Assembly (NCBI GenBank): GCA_015179025.1 | Contig: WHUX01000002.1 | Span: 868,001 to 932,000 of the forward strand | Origin: Terfezia claveryi | Lineage: Eukaryota; Ascomycota; Pezizomycetes; Pezizales; Pezizaceae | Direction: 5' to 3' | Length of the DNA stretch: 64,000 bases | Translations under genes and position numbers: made by a program | Part shown: piece after piece, positions 26,821 to 38,318 of the stretch | How positions within the stretch are numbered: the first letter of the stretch is position 1 | Layout: the number at the start of each line of letters is the position of its first letter | Notes under the pieces: model-generated | Told to the model about the DNA's origin: nothing | What the model saw: the letters and a program-made list of their open reading frames with translations, nothing else | Database searches by the model: none

Positions 26821-27531
26821 TGCGTGCACGTTTTTCCGGCCGCTGTTCACAATATTGTAAGTACCCCAGAAGGGGAATCACGTGGAGTTTTTCCCGAGGC
26901 AAGACCAGATATGGAAAACAAAAAATCTACTTGGCAAGTATGTTCGTTTACTCTTTGACATGTGTAAAGCAACCAGACTAGGTCAAAAACATACCGGCAG
27001 CTGCTGTAGAACTATTTCCCTCCACTGTGGTGATTCGGTTTATTTTAGAGTTGCTAACCGCATAACTCAAATACATGAATACAGGCAAACCTGGCTATAA
27101 CGATCCGACCCATTTTCTCTACTATAGCTAAGGTTTCGCTATAACAGGATGTCACATGACTGGCTGGGTTGGGAAGATGATGGGAAGAAGTACAATTTGT
27201 GTACTTCCTACTTTAGCTTAATAACAACAGTTCAAGAAAATCCCCTCACTGCCTATTTGGACGTGCTGCCTTCGAGAAATGGCAGATATGTCAAGTTGAA
27301 GGACAACGACCTAGAGAGATGACACTAGAGGAGTTTTGTAGATTATTTCCAAACCACGAAGGTAATACACTACCACTATCAAACGTTGTCAACGATTTTA
27401 TTTGTACATAGTTTCTGGTTGCCTCTCTAAATATGCACTCAATATATATCTCAATGCTTTGCCGTATTTTAATTGAGAGTGCTCTGCCAGCCACCTCTAC
27501 TTGCGTAGTTGAATTTATTGGCCTGATTATT

Positions 27532-27562
27532 GTCTTCACGTGCCAACCAGACTAGTCTTCAC
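27532..27562 (-). repeat. TAGTCTGG-family insertion with 8-bp duplication
   Basis: GTCTTCAC at 27532..27539 is repeated exactly at 27555..27562. The 15-nt reverse-oriented core GTGCCAACCAGACTA lies between. Confidence 0.85.
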
Positions 27563-29277
27563 TGTCGTAATACATACTAATTTCAGCATAGCCAGGGCAC
27601 TTTACCTGCAGGAAAAGTCTTGCCAAGTCCTTCAGTACTGCCATGTTTTCATGTCGAGGTTCATTTATTATAGCAAGGTTTGCCTGTAAATACTCTACAA
27701 AGGAAAGTACAGATTTTCTCCAAAAGAGACAACACAAGGCCCGGGCCACACCCGTGTGTCCGGAGCCGGAAGAACCACCGAGAAATCAACTAGTTCTGTG
27801 AAAAGTTAGGGCCTCTTGAGTTGGTGTGTATGAAATCTGAATAGGGACTCTGTGTCAAATTTACAGTAAAGCACATATCTAGTGTGTCCGTCTCAACTAT
27901 CCGTCGTTGCTGTACAGCTTGCATGCGGATATGTACATCCCCAGCCGAGGCCGCACTGTTAAAAAAGATGCTGATATCCACAACCGGATCCTGGCATGGC
28001 CAGGATAGCGGGAAAGGGCCATGTCCCGATAATTGGTCCCGGTACCAAACCACCCCCATGTACTTGGCGCGAGAGCCTACGGTACATATGATTGGGTACG
28101 GAGCCTATCTCGTGCAACGGAGGACTAACTTCATGTACCCCAGAAGCCTGCATCAAGAAATCCCCAACATAAGCATTTCCAGATGTATCAGTCTGGCTGG
28201 GTGTGGTGCTGTTCTAGCTGCCAGCCTCGAGCACAACATTCGAAGCGAGAAGCGAAGATGCTGGTTGGGGTAAAAGAAAAGGAAAATGACAGAAAACTGG
28301 AATTAAACTGCCGGGGTGGAATATATGTATGTCTACGTGACAAAGGAGAATTTCCCTGGTCTGAATCCATTTTGATGCCTTAAAAAATTTGGCCTCGTAT
28401 TACGTCTCGTCTCCTTCATTGGATCTGAGGCCACAAACTTACATGGCATAAAATGCTACGTACGGATAGCTGTTTGGCATCTGAGTATTACGTGACGTTA
28501 TGGAATAACTTCGTTGATTTGGGTATGCCTGTTTAATGGGACTTTACCTGAAGGTCAAAACACATCTCGTCTTCCGGTTGTCAAAATGGTCACCCAAAGC
28601 CTCGTGGGGACACTTTGGTGGTATGTGCATCAACTCATATAATGCAATCATTTTTTGTCGTTCAGCGATCGAGGCCAGGCCGTTTTGTTGGCAGGCCTGG
28701 TGCGGGAACAACGCAGCATTCGGAAAAAAACTATGGCGTCTCTTGGCCTGTAAGGGGTTATTTTCTATCCATCAAATTTCAGCATCTCGCTCACCTATCA
28801 CCTACACATCCTTCTTGAGTCTAAAAGTGAGAACGTAAGCTTACTAGTTCTGAACTTGCGAAGCATTCCATATCTCAGAATGCTTTGTGCCACCTGGCTA
28901 ACTGTACCTCATTCGCTCCTTTTAGTAGGGAGGCCCGTTGTCCTCCTCCCTTTGACCTCATACAAGCAGAGAGAAAGTGCAAGCTAAAAAGTAAGCCGCG
29001 ACTAGTAGGCTTCTGCATCAAAAGACGGTTCGCTTGCTGATTCGAAGTCGCAACACATTCGCATTCACCGGCTTTTCCATAACGTTCGCGATAACCAATC
29101 ATTCGATAAGACGGTTTCATGCTAAGCCAAGAACTGCAAGAAGTGTGAACAGAACGTACAGTGGGTGCTTGGCGTGGCAAATAAGTACCCGCATGGTGCT
29201 TCATTTGATCTGGCACATGGCTCGATCTTTGTAAGCCCTATAGTTCCTCATTAATATACTACCTACATACTGCTAAA

Positions 29278-29369
29278 GTTCAATTGTAGTCTGGTTGGGC
29301 ACGTTCAATGTTAGTGTATTGGTAGTCTGGTGTGTATTGGCGGGGTGTGTGCCAACCTGACTACAATTG
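29278..29369. repeat. compound cluster of three TAGTCTGG-family units
   Basis: First unit: GTTCAATTG (29278..29286), TAGTCTGGTTGGGCAC (29287..29302), GTTCAATG (29303..29310). Second unit: GTGTATTGG (29314..29322), TAGTCTGGT (29323..29331), GTGTATTGG (29332..29340). Third unit: a reverse core ending GCCAACCTGACTA at 29363, followed by CAATTG, which matches the end of the first duplicate. The outer units form an inverted pair. Confidence 0.75.
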
Positions 29370-29830
29370 CATAGTTTGGGCATGTGTGCTTAACTATCCA
29401 CCTCTGATCGAGACTAAACTATTCATTGCCCCAGCAACTATGACTACTTGTATGAGTACGAATTCCATCTAGAAGTAACCTTGCTGGATATGCATATGAC
29501 CTGCCTCGTCTCGCTACCCCGAGACTGGGTAAGTACAGACCATACCTTACGTTAGTCTGGATTTTTTCTATACTCCTAGGGTTAAGTACGTAGAAGGTGC
29601 GTAGTACGCACTTCTCTTTCGAGGCGTGCTTCAGGGTTTGGAGCTCTGCTAATGAGGAAGTTTACCTTTCTATATTTGCAAACGTGCAGGGTTGAATCCA
29701 GTCCCAGACATGTTTATATTTGCTCAAGTGACTTCCAGTTGTGATAATTCAGAATGGCCTGCGCACTGCCAGGGGTTCTAAGCGGAAGCCAGAATGTAAA
29801 TACCTGGGGTATCCGATCGGCTAGCGGACC

Positions 29831-29869
29831 TGGATATATATATCAATCCCAACTGCATATATATATCCA
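29831..29869. repeat. hairpin with 13-bp arms
   Basis: TGGATATATATAT (29831..29843) and its exact reverse complement (29857..29869) around a 13-nt loop. AT-repeat composition makes chance origin plausible. Confidence 0.65.
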
Positions 29870-29976
29870 AGATTCGGGCCAGGCCTCGTAAGACGATCAT
29901 GGTAATGCCTGGATACCTTACTTGCATGCTTTACGCGAGCCTGTTATGATCTTGGCACCCATACCGATGTAGACGC

Positions 29977-30012
29977 ATATCACATTTCCCCCCAAGTGTT
30001 GAAATGTGATAT
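29977..30012. repeat. hairpin with 12-bp perfect arms
   Basis: ATATCACATTTC (29977..29988) and GAAATGTGATAT (30001..30012) with a 12-nt loop. It shares ATGTGATA with the palindrome at 22669. Confidence 0.7.
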
Positions 30013-30728
30013 CGATGAGGACCCAAAGATAAATATTCCACAATGATCGTCACGGGGTAACGTATAACAGTTCCAGAGACATGCCCGTCAAGGGTTCAGG
30101 CAGGGCAAGGCTACTGTACATGATTTAGATCGACACGCCCAATCTCACATACCTTTCATCCATGTAGTACGTATACTCCTCCCTACCCTATCGTTCATGG
30201 CTTTCTGGCCTAGGCTCTGCTCGTGGCATAGTCAGAAGTCGAGAAGCTGTAGACCGGGAATACAATATATCTGTGTGCCTCGAACTTCGTAATTCGCAGC
30301 ACTTAACACAGTGGGTATTACCCCAATATGGCATATAAATATAAATCCATTTCTGGTTTTCCTTGCTGGCATAAGTCAGGGGCACCATATGCCCCACATG
30401 ACTGGATCGTAGGAGAGCGCTGATAGTACCACCCAGAAACATGTGGCCTAATTTCGAATATGTCAAGATCGGTGTATGCAGCAGTCACTGCATCAATAGT
30501 GCTGCGAATCTGTTCCTTGGAAGGCATATGTAGCCTGGGCTCACAGAATAATTCTGTTCTCGGTAGCCATAGTCTGTTTCGGGAGTTTATCGACTTCACA
30601 TGTTTCTCTGTGTGCCTGCATTAGATCGGAGATTAGCCTTACAAGGCTAATTTTCAATCTGCTGCAAGAACATTATAATCAGCCAAAGCACACAATTGAT
30701 TTACTATGGGGAATGTGAAACTCGATGT

Positions 30729-30740
30729 GCACAATTGTGC
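30729..30740. repeat. 12-bp perfect palindrome
   Basis: GCACAATTGTGC, with partly symmetric flanks (CGATGT / ATCG). Confidence 0.6.
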
Positions 30741-31121
30741 ATCGGAGCTGTCAATTGTAGATTATAACTCCCAGTAACCACACAAGCACCTCGCTCTGCC
30801 TTTCCCGGACCGACCACCTAAATCCGTTATGCGAGAAGAGGAAAACCGCGCCTTACTTCCTATATAAAGAGAAGAAAAAAGAATTTACAAAACAGGGAAG
30901 CGCTGGATGACTCCTGCAAATCGTCGACGTACCTGGCTACCGGTACTCTAGCCACTATTCATGTAGTGCAGGACAAGAGGCATTGAAGAGATCGAAACCA
31001 GGAAGTGAATGGCTGCTATAACGATAAAAAGCACAGGCCAGTATTTAACAGGGGCCTATAATTGGATAACTGTATGTAATATGCACTTTTCATTCTGATG
31101 TGTCACATCTAACAGGGGGAA

Positions 31122-32247
31122 TCATCGCCCTTCGCTATAGTCGTTAAGTGCAACGCAGACAGCACCCCGATGATGCCCATTATACTGCCGGATTATTTGC
31201 TGGCTATTCGATGAATATTAGCAGCGTTTACTCGATCCCTGGATAATAAACACTACCTGCTCAGCTCCCATAACCGCGCGTAATGGTCACTACAAGCTGT
31301 TACTAAATAGGCCGAGTCCGCGCTAAATGCGCAATCCCACACCCATCTTTGATGACCATGCAAGGTATTCTCCAATGTGAAGTTATTGTTGTCCACACTC
31401 CAGATTTTGGCAGTATGATCTGCAGAACAGGTGGCCAGGTGACGCACATCAGGCGATAGCAAGACGCGTGTAATATACTTGGGATGTGCCACAAATTTGG
31501 TAACAGGTACTAAAGAAGTGAGGTCTCGGTTTTGGATCATCCTCCAAACGTAAACGTTTCCCTGATTTTTTGTTAACATAGAATCAGAAATGCAGAATCC
31601 GTAGAGCTGCATAGATATATTATGGGGGTTGCACTCACAAGATTGTTTCCAGCCACGAGCATGCTACCATCTGTTGCCACCGTCACACTCCTCACGGGAA
31701 CATCATCCTCGGGTATAAGCTGGTGGGTGCATTTGTTTTCCCCTAGATCCCAAATCCTAACATTACCTGCTTGGTCACAAGAGATCAACTCCCCTTGGTT
31801 GGGATGTATAACTACATCATTCACGGGAGAATGATGGTTATAGTTTCTCTGAACGCTTGCCGATCTTGTGTCCCAGATTTTGACAGTCCCGTCCTCACTT
31901 GATGTGACCATCCATTTCCCCTCACAGTGAAACCCTACACCAGTAACATTGTTTGTATGACCTTCGAATGAGAGAATAGGATTTGGATTCGTAGATTTAA
32001 TATCGTAGAGCTTGACGTGAAGATGGCCTGCTGCGGCCAGATAACGTTTGTCTGGAGAGATACAAAGACGATTAACCTGTGAATCTGTGTGCTGAATTGT
32101 TCGAGAACATATCCCAGAAAGCGCTTCCCAAAACCTGCATGAATCTGTCAGTCACAAGGACCCAGAGGTCTACCAATAGGTAATGGGGTGGCAGCATAAC
32201 AACCTTATGGTGTGGTCGTAGCCAGCTGTCGCCATTATAACGCTCAT
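31122..32247 (-). CDS. LST8: TOR complex subunit Lst8 (WD40)
   Basis: Seven-bladed WD40 protein that binds and stabilises the TOR kinase domain in TORC1 and TORC2. Four exons, 32247..32204, 32134..31639, 31561..31257 and 31203..31122, give exactly 308 codons plus stop, the usual family length. It starts MSVIMATAGYDHTIRFWEA. Family-specific stretches include EGHTNNVTGVGFHCEGKWMV, SSEDGTVKIWDTRS, YNHHSPVNDVVIHPNQGE, CDQAGNVRIWDLG, RHLATCSADHTAKIWSV and the last blade HGHQRWVWDCAFSADSAYLV. The fourth exon supplies RQYNGHHRGAVCVALND and a short tail. Intron 1 has an unusual donor (AG|GTTGTT), but only this choice preserves HTIRFWE. The gene is divergent from a plus-strand syntaxin gene, with 468 bp between the start codons. 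Confidence 0.95.
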
Positions 32248-32715
32248 GATGGAGAAACTGACGAAGGGGGTTGGGGAAGTGTTGGGGGTATTCGAGATGC
32301 TAGAAGGAATGTGGAAAGTGAAAGTGGGTTGAGGAGAACTCTCGAGGATTTGGCGGGAGACGAATTAGCTGTAAGGCGTGGGGGTACTGGCCGTGCAGGA
32401 CCAGAGCGACGGATGAGAGGACGATATCTGATATGTGTAGACTAACGTGTATACGCTGCTGTGTGGCTCCAGACATTTTTCCTTTCTGCACAATGATCAT
32501 TTGCGGCTCAAGTAAACGGCGGGTCACGAGACAAAGCTAGGTCCCTGCTTACAACGATTTATCATGCTGCAGATCGTCATCACTAGGTGCTAACCACCCA
32601 CAAAGCATACAGCCCACGACGCCGTTACCCTGTTATTATATATCTGCAAGGCACATACTTGTGTATTCTTTCGTATACGCACGCAGACCCGATCCTGCAA
32701 ATATCCACCCTCATC
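32248..32715. promoter_or_regulatory. bidirectional intergenic promoter region (LST8 / PEP12-like)
   Basis: Start codons of the two divergent genes are 468 bp apart, so both promoters and 5' UTRs must lie here. I recognise no specific factor site. Confidence 0.5.
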
Positions 32716-33672
32716 ATGTCCTTCGACCGCCTCTCTAGCTTAGAGTCTCAACCAACCACCTCCCGCTCTACGGGCTACTCCGATGACCCAGCCTTCGACA
32801 GGCTCACAAGCAGTCTCTCCACCAACCTCTTCCGGCTTAACAACAATGTTAGTCGACTATCGCGAGAAATCGCCCTTATGGGCACTCCAAAGGACTCGGA
32901 AACGATCCGCGAGAGAGTCAGGACACTTATGGAGCAAACAAGGGAGGGATTCAAGCAGGTTGGGGAAGGAGTGAAGAGGGTTCAAGCGTGGGAAAACGTC
33001 TCTGTATGATTCTTTTACATTTTGAGATAGTCAAAGCCCCATTGATGCTGATTAATTCTGATATGTACAGCCCTCACAACGGTTCTCCCAGACCAAACTA
33101 TCTCGGCAGTTCCAAGCCAATTTGGAGTCTTTTCAAGGGATACAACGTCTCTCCGCTGAGAAATCTCGGCAGTATGTCCTTGCTGCTCGAGCGGCCATTG
33201 AACATGGCGACACTGCGGACGATGCCGTTTACCATTCTACTTCGCCAAATACTTCACGATCTCAGCAACAGCAAGTGCAAGTCCCTCTTGTACAGCAGCA
33301 AATGGCGTTGGCCGAACAAAGCGACGTTGATTTTCAGGAGATGCTCATCAACGAGCGAGAAGCTGACATACGTCAGATTGAGCAAGGAATAAGCGAACTC
33401 AATGAGATATTTAGGGATCTGGGTACCATGGTTAATGAACAGGGCCACATGATTGAATCAATCGAAGGAAATGTACAAAATACATTGACAAGTACACGAG
33501 ACGCTAGTAGGGAACTGGTACAAGCAAACAAGTACCAGAAGTCAGCACGCAATAGAGCCTGCATGCTATTGATCATTTTAGCGGTTGTCTTGGCTGTGGT
33601 ACTCTTGGCTGTAAGTTATTCCAATCCCGTGTTTACGGTCATTGATCTGATGCACTGTAGATTTTTGCCTGA
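32716..33672 (+). CDS. PEP12: Qa-SNARE, Pep12/syntaxin type
   Basis: t-SNARE expected to act in Golgi-to-endosome or vacuole fusion. Three exons, 32716..33003, 33071..33610 and 33661..33672, encode 279 aa. The introns are GTATGA..ACAG and GTAAGT..GTAG. The N-terminal Habc-like part is helical (DDPAFDRLTSSLSTNLFRLN, then the REGFKQVGEGVKRVQ region). The SNARE motif runs from about INEREADIRQIEQGI to ASRELVQANKYQ, with the zero-layer Gln in the NEQ segment. A C-terminal anchor (ACMLLIILAVVLAVVLLA) follows. The last intron leaves a tiny exon coding IFA, so the protein ends within its membrane anchor as syntaxins do; reading through would add a polar tail instead. Assignment to Pep12 rather than a Vam3-like paralogue is by overall resemblance. 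Confidence 0.9.
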
Positions 33673-34764
33673 CTGATATGGTTGAATTCTATATACCCTG
33701 TTTGAGTTTTGATATCTCCCCTTCCTATTGACGTACTACCACTGCTGCTTTTCAACCTCTTATGTTGTAACAGGGTATTTGACTGTTTCGGGGTAAGCCG
33801 GAAACTTCTCAATTTTTTTTCTTTTTTTTTTAACTACCCTGAAGCCCTGTATTATAATGAGGAGGTAGCAAGCGAGGATATGTTACAGCATGCATACTTC
33901 ATATTGCTGGGGAAGGTGCTGGGGTCACTCGAATAAATGTCTGATAGTTTCTTGTTGTCGTTTTCGTACTGTAGAAATGTAAGTGAGGTCAATTATTGAA
34001 TGAGTTTGATTTTTTTTACTGTTTTCTCTGCGGACCAACGATGGTATTAAAGATATTTGTCATGGGTAAGCTCACCGATTGGTAAACCATACTAAATATT
34101 TCTATCTCTACTCGGAGCGTAACAATAAACACAAATATTAGACAGCGGAAAGACTTGTGTACCTGTGCAGACGACAGCGTGCATTTGTGTGTGTCCAATA
34201 AGCGGCAGGCATGATTAACTGGCGGCTACAACGACTCACGATCATGATTTCGGTGCTCATCGAAAGTGACAAACAAATTCTGTAGAGGGCATAGTAAGTA
34301 TAACCCCGCATCTGTGGAATTATCTCCGGTGCATGGCAAATGTCATGTGAGGAACCCTAATCGGCTGTGACAATGTACCTGAACATATGTTTATAATATA
34401 TGGCCAGACCTACCGACATAAGCTCTGCAGCTCATCAGTGTAATTTATTCATTACCTCCACCCTTGAGACCACATTTCTTTGAAGCTGCAAGTATTTGTT
34501 GACAAGTTGTGGGGGCCCAACTCTATTCCTCTTTGCAGTTCTTTCCAATGACGGGCTTCTCTCGTCTGTTACCCTCGCTTGGTATAGACCAATTTGGAAG
34601 TAAAATGCTCCTGAAGTGATAGTCAGGGTTGTTTCTAAGACAGGGCCAGCATGTCTTGACAGGAGAAAGGCAGAAAACCAGGCATGAGGCCAGTTGTCGA
34701 AACGGAAGAAAGCCCCGCTCGCTCTTCCGTCTACTATTTTCTGCTCCATTGCCCACTCTACACC

Positions 34765-34791
34765 AAACTTCGAAACCAGACTAAAGCTTCG
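34765..34791 (-). repeat. TAGTCTGG-family insertion, imperfect duplication
   Basis: AAACTTCG (34765..34772) and AAGCTTCG (34784..34791) match at 7 of 8 and flank the reverse core AAACCAGACTA. Confidence 0.55.
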
Positions 34792-35490
34792 TCGGCTTCT
34801 ACCCCCAACTGACAGCCCTCTTGCGTAGCTCAGGGTCCAGACGAGCAGGCATGAACGAGGACAGTGCTATAGGTACATAAGGGCCCTCTGAAAAAACCTA
34901 ATGTACATAGTTATAGAGTACCTGAGTGTTTACGAGTCTCGTCTTGCCAACACATTACACACCGGAAGTAGCACATGATATTCACAAAAGCGTACATTCA
35001 TGCTGCATGTCCGCGGCAGACACATGGCTATGGCTGTAAATGCCTCTCGCTCAAGCCCCTTATCTGCACTTTTGTTTGCTAACTCCCATCACTATATTAA
35101 GCTTAACGACCTATACATATTCTTTGTGGCTGGTGTGCTACTTGGCCGCAGGTTGCAACATGAGCTTCGTATTACCTCGCATCCAACCCAGGACAGAAAT
35201 TGAAGGATAGAAAGTGACTTTCTCTCGGGTTGGGGTGCATAGATACCAATGGTGGCAGTAACCTGAGTCGTAGGGGTTCAGGACAAGCGAATGGAGTTGG
35301 CAGGGGCAGTTGAGAGGATGTAGGGTAGCCCACACAGCTAAGAAGATAGCATGCTCTATCTAGGTATCTATGAATGTCCCAGTAGCTTTCATTGACGTTA
35401 AAGGGCAGGGTCTACAGAATCACGTGAGCATAGCCTTAAGCTAGTACCTTGTTCAAATACAACGCCTTGAGCATGAATCCTTGATAGCAT

Positions 35491-35523
35491 TCAAATACCT
35501 AGTCTGGTTGGCACTCAAATACC
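35491..35523 (+). repeat. TAGTCTGG micro-insertion with perfect 9-bp duplication
   Basis: TCAAATACC at 35491..35499 and 35515..35523 flank exactly the 15-nt core TAGTCTGGTTGGCAC (35500..35514). This is the cleanest single copy in the window. Confidence 0.9.
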
Positions 35524-35736
35524 TGCTACAGAAACTATTTGCTCTCGCTCTCTGCTCTCGCGTTTACTCTTGCCCTGTGCCCTCTCGGCTTGGTATGGAG
35601 GTGTATCAGAAAGGAGGTCGGGGAAGGGAAAGGTGGGCAAAAGCTTCGTACGATAGGATACGGCCGCTAGACTGCTTCTCGGGACAGTCTTACACTCTTA
35701 TCTTGTAGTCTGGTTTGGGCTATAGGCATATATTAT

Positions 35737-35767
35737 ACTGTAGCGATAATCAGACTACTGTAGCGAT
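35737..35767 (-). repeat. short TAGTCTG-like insertion with 10-11-bp duplication
   Basis: ACTGTAGCGAT at 35737..35747 is repeated at 35757..35767 around AATCAGACT. Read in reverse this gives (T)AGTCTGATT, a variant core. Confidence 0.75.
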
Positions 35768-36306
35768 GCCCCCTGTAAGCACCAACAGCAAGTAGATATT
35801 CTCGTTGCCTATCAAGTAGTTTGCTAATCAGGAAGCTTCAAAGTGCTAAACTCGTAAAGTAGGAATTTCAATAGAAAGGTGAAGTTTCAGGTAATTTGTG
35901 AAGCCTCAATGCTATATTTAAATATTTGCTCCTGGGGATATTATGGCTTGTGAAACGTGCCACCCCCTCCACGATGAGGTACATTTTGCCCAATTCTTTA
36001 TCTTCAGATCAACCTCCGGGCAGCCATAAGCTACATCATTGGCAAAATGAATATAAAGTTAAATCAATTCCCGGAGCCTGGTATTCCTAATCTCTGCTAT
36101 TCAAGTTAGACGTGTATAGGCAGCTACATGTTTTGGACTCCCCTGGAGGATCCCCTTTGGGAATAAAATCCACGTCCCAGGTACACCAGAAAGGATAGAT
36201 CCAGACTCTGTTGTAATAAAGCCCCTGAAGTCAGTAACCTCCAAGGTATAGTATATGATTCAAGGAGTAAAATGGAGAATTTCCTACAATTCCATACGCC
36301 ACGTAC

Positions 36307-37714
36307 CATCCTTGAACACGAAGTGGTCAATAGTTTTGTGGTAGAAACAAGTTTTACCACTATCTTGTACCTCCTCCTCGCGGTAGATGTCTATATGATT
36401 CTGATAGAAATCCTGTTGTTTGAAAGTGTTGCCTGTAACGCTCTGAAAAGAACGCTCCTCGGGGTGGTATACCAAGTTAAGCTTACCAACCAAGGTACCT
36501 AATTGATATTGGACCCAGTAAATACTAGCATCTTCAGCTGTTCCACGCCCAATGGTGAGATTGAGACGCTTGATCTCCAGGCATCTAGCGACAGAAAGTG
36601 GATCGGTTTCGTTCAGGTTCCTGCAGTACCCATCGTACCGCTGTTTTAACGGCTGTTCCACATAATAATCGCCTGTTTTCAGAACGGAAGGAGGTTGTAA
36701 GTCTACTGTGGGAGTAGGCGAAATAGATGGCTGGTTTGGGATCACATTAGAATCCATAATCGTAGTGAAATACATTGTGCTATCTGGGGTTCCTATCGAT
36801 GGTAAGACTAATCTGAAGCTCGGACTTAGCATGTGGATACTGGAGAGCGCACTTAAATCAAGATTTCAGATTTCCTCGGGAGTTGGTCTAGAAGGGGTTA
36901 CTTGTATACTTACATCGGTTCACTCTTCCCTGTATCTCGCTTATTACCCTGAGTTGCATACACGGCCCCAGCAATCGCTGCTCCAACCAATACCACGATG
37001 AGAGCAACAACCATCCACAAGCATCTCGAGTTGCGTGTAAGCCCGCACAATCTATGCGGCACTCTTTCGCTTTCTATGTATTGTATCAGCTTGCCATTCT
37101 TGCACAAATTTCTTTAGCTGAACTACATACCCAATGCAATCAACTGTGCGTGAGTCGCGTTCATGGAAACAGCTGAATATGTCCCATCAACTCGCTGTAA
37201 GTCACTGGGCTCCAAACTGCATATAGGTCTACCATCTGGACCTATGTCCACAGGCTTTGGAAGAGGCTCGGTGTAGTTGTTGATATGATCCTGTCTAGAT
37301 GTCTTGGAAATGATGATCTATATGTTAGTGATTGAAGTTCCAGCAGAAATTGCATAACATGTAGTTGGAATACTATACCATCTTTGCCCCACCAATAGCA
37401 GATGCTACTTCTAGTGTACAAGTTGACCTTGCCCATGTTGATATTTCAGATGACTGTCTAGGCACAGGTTCTTCCCTCTTGTTACTCATTTCTAGAGTCT
37501 GGAACTGCTCATTGTATCCTAGTGGCTACATATAATTGTATGAGTACATGATGAATTCTCCACAAGGAAATGAAGTTGAATGTTACCTCAACAGGCCCAA
37601 CGTTCCTAAATCCCAGCTCCACTGACGTGTTATCACCTTCCTCCTGACCCTCCTTTTGTAGCTCAATCTGTGAAGCACTTGGAGTAACCACAAGACACGG
37701 GGCCATGAAAGCAG
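36307..37714 (-). CDS. single-pass (type II-like) membrane protein, both ends unresolved
   Basis: Five exons chain in frame: 37714..37587, 37525..37379, 37317..37131, 37073..36914 and 36812..36307. The introns (57-101 nt) have GTAACA, GTATAG, GTATGT and GTAAGT donors. Order of parts: a cytoplasmic-type N-terminal region (..SASQIELQKEGQEEG.., ..EPLPKPVDIGPDGRP..), then HRLCGLTRNSRC, then a transmembrane helix (LWMVVALIVVLVGAAIAGAV). A Thr/Pro-rich linker and a C-terminal ectodomain with N-glycosylation sites (NET, NLT) and paired cysteines follow. This layout is common among lineage-specific fungal surface proteins, and I do not recognise a named family. Upstream coding-like sequence to about 37960 lies in two competing frames. 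The last exon after the donor at 36306 is ambiguous (three frames possible), so the ends are provisional. Confidence 0.6.
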
Positions 37715-38318
37715 CTTATTAACCGACGGTAAATAGTTGTTGTAGGGTTGAAAAGACTGAAAATCACAAGGTACCATGAAGGAGACAGCTTGCTCAGGTC
37801 GACCGTTTAGCGGAATAACAACAGAGCACACTTCCAAATTAACTTTCGCGTTTCCGATATCGTGTTGCTTTAATTACGGGCTCAGACAGCGCGAACCCAC
37901 TGTATTCCAACCCACCGGTGACTTCCCCAAAAAACATAATAAATAGGGCTGAGGAAGCCTTCATAGGTCACAAAATGGACGACGCCCTATTCGTGACGTT
38001 TATCAAGACTTAGACTATAAATTCATGGAGAAAGCTTTCCCAGTATCTTGCTACCCTGGATCAGCGGACACATGCATAGAGCTTAGAGAGACCAGGTGGG
38101 GAGAACAAATTAGGGAATATACAGGAGTAAGGAGTAAACCTAATTAGAAGACTTAGATTTATTTTTGCTCGAATACATAAGTATGCGCCTCCACAGACAA
38201 ATGCAGAATATCAAAAAAAAAAAAAAACATAAAGAGTCAAATGGTATTTGCCTTAGAATGTAACCATTAAGCCATAGTAGCAGGTTTTGATCGAATTTCG
38301 AAAGTCAAAAAACTTGGG

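Larger units (their letters stand above)
18675..31121. other. long gene-poor interval
   Basis: About 12.4 kb in which I could support no gene. ORFs on both strands are mostly 60-135 codons, with no domain signatures and no chains of compatible exons. There is no recognisable transposase, reverse transcriptase or LTR pair. The interval is rich in short palindromes (separate entries) and in TAGTCTGG-family insertions. Undetected small genes, lncRNAs or strongly decayed mobile elements remain possible. Confidence 0.5.
33673..36123. other. non-coding interval
   Basis: About 2.45 kb without a supportable gene. T-rich just after the syntaxin gene. It contains three micro-insertions of the TAGTCTGG family (34765, 35491, 35737) and an undated core copy at 35706. 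Confidence 0.5.
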
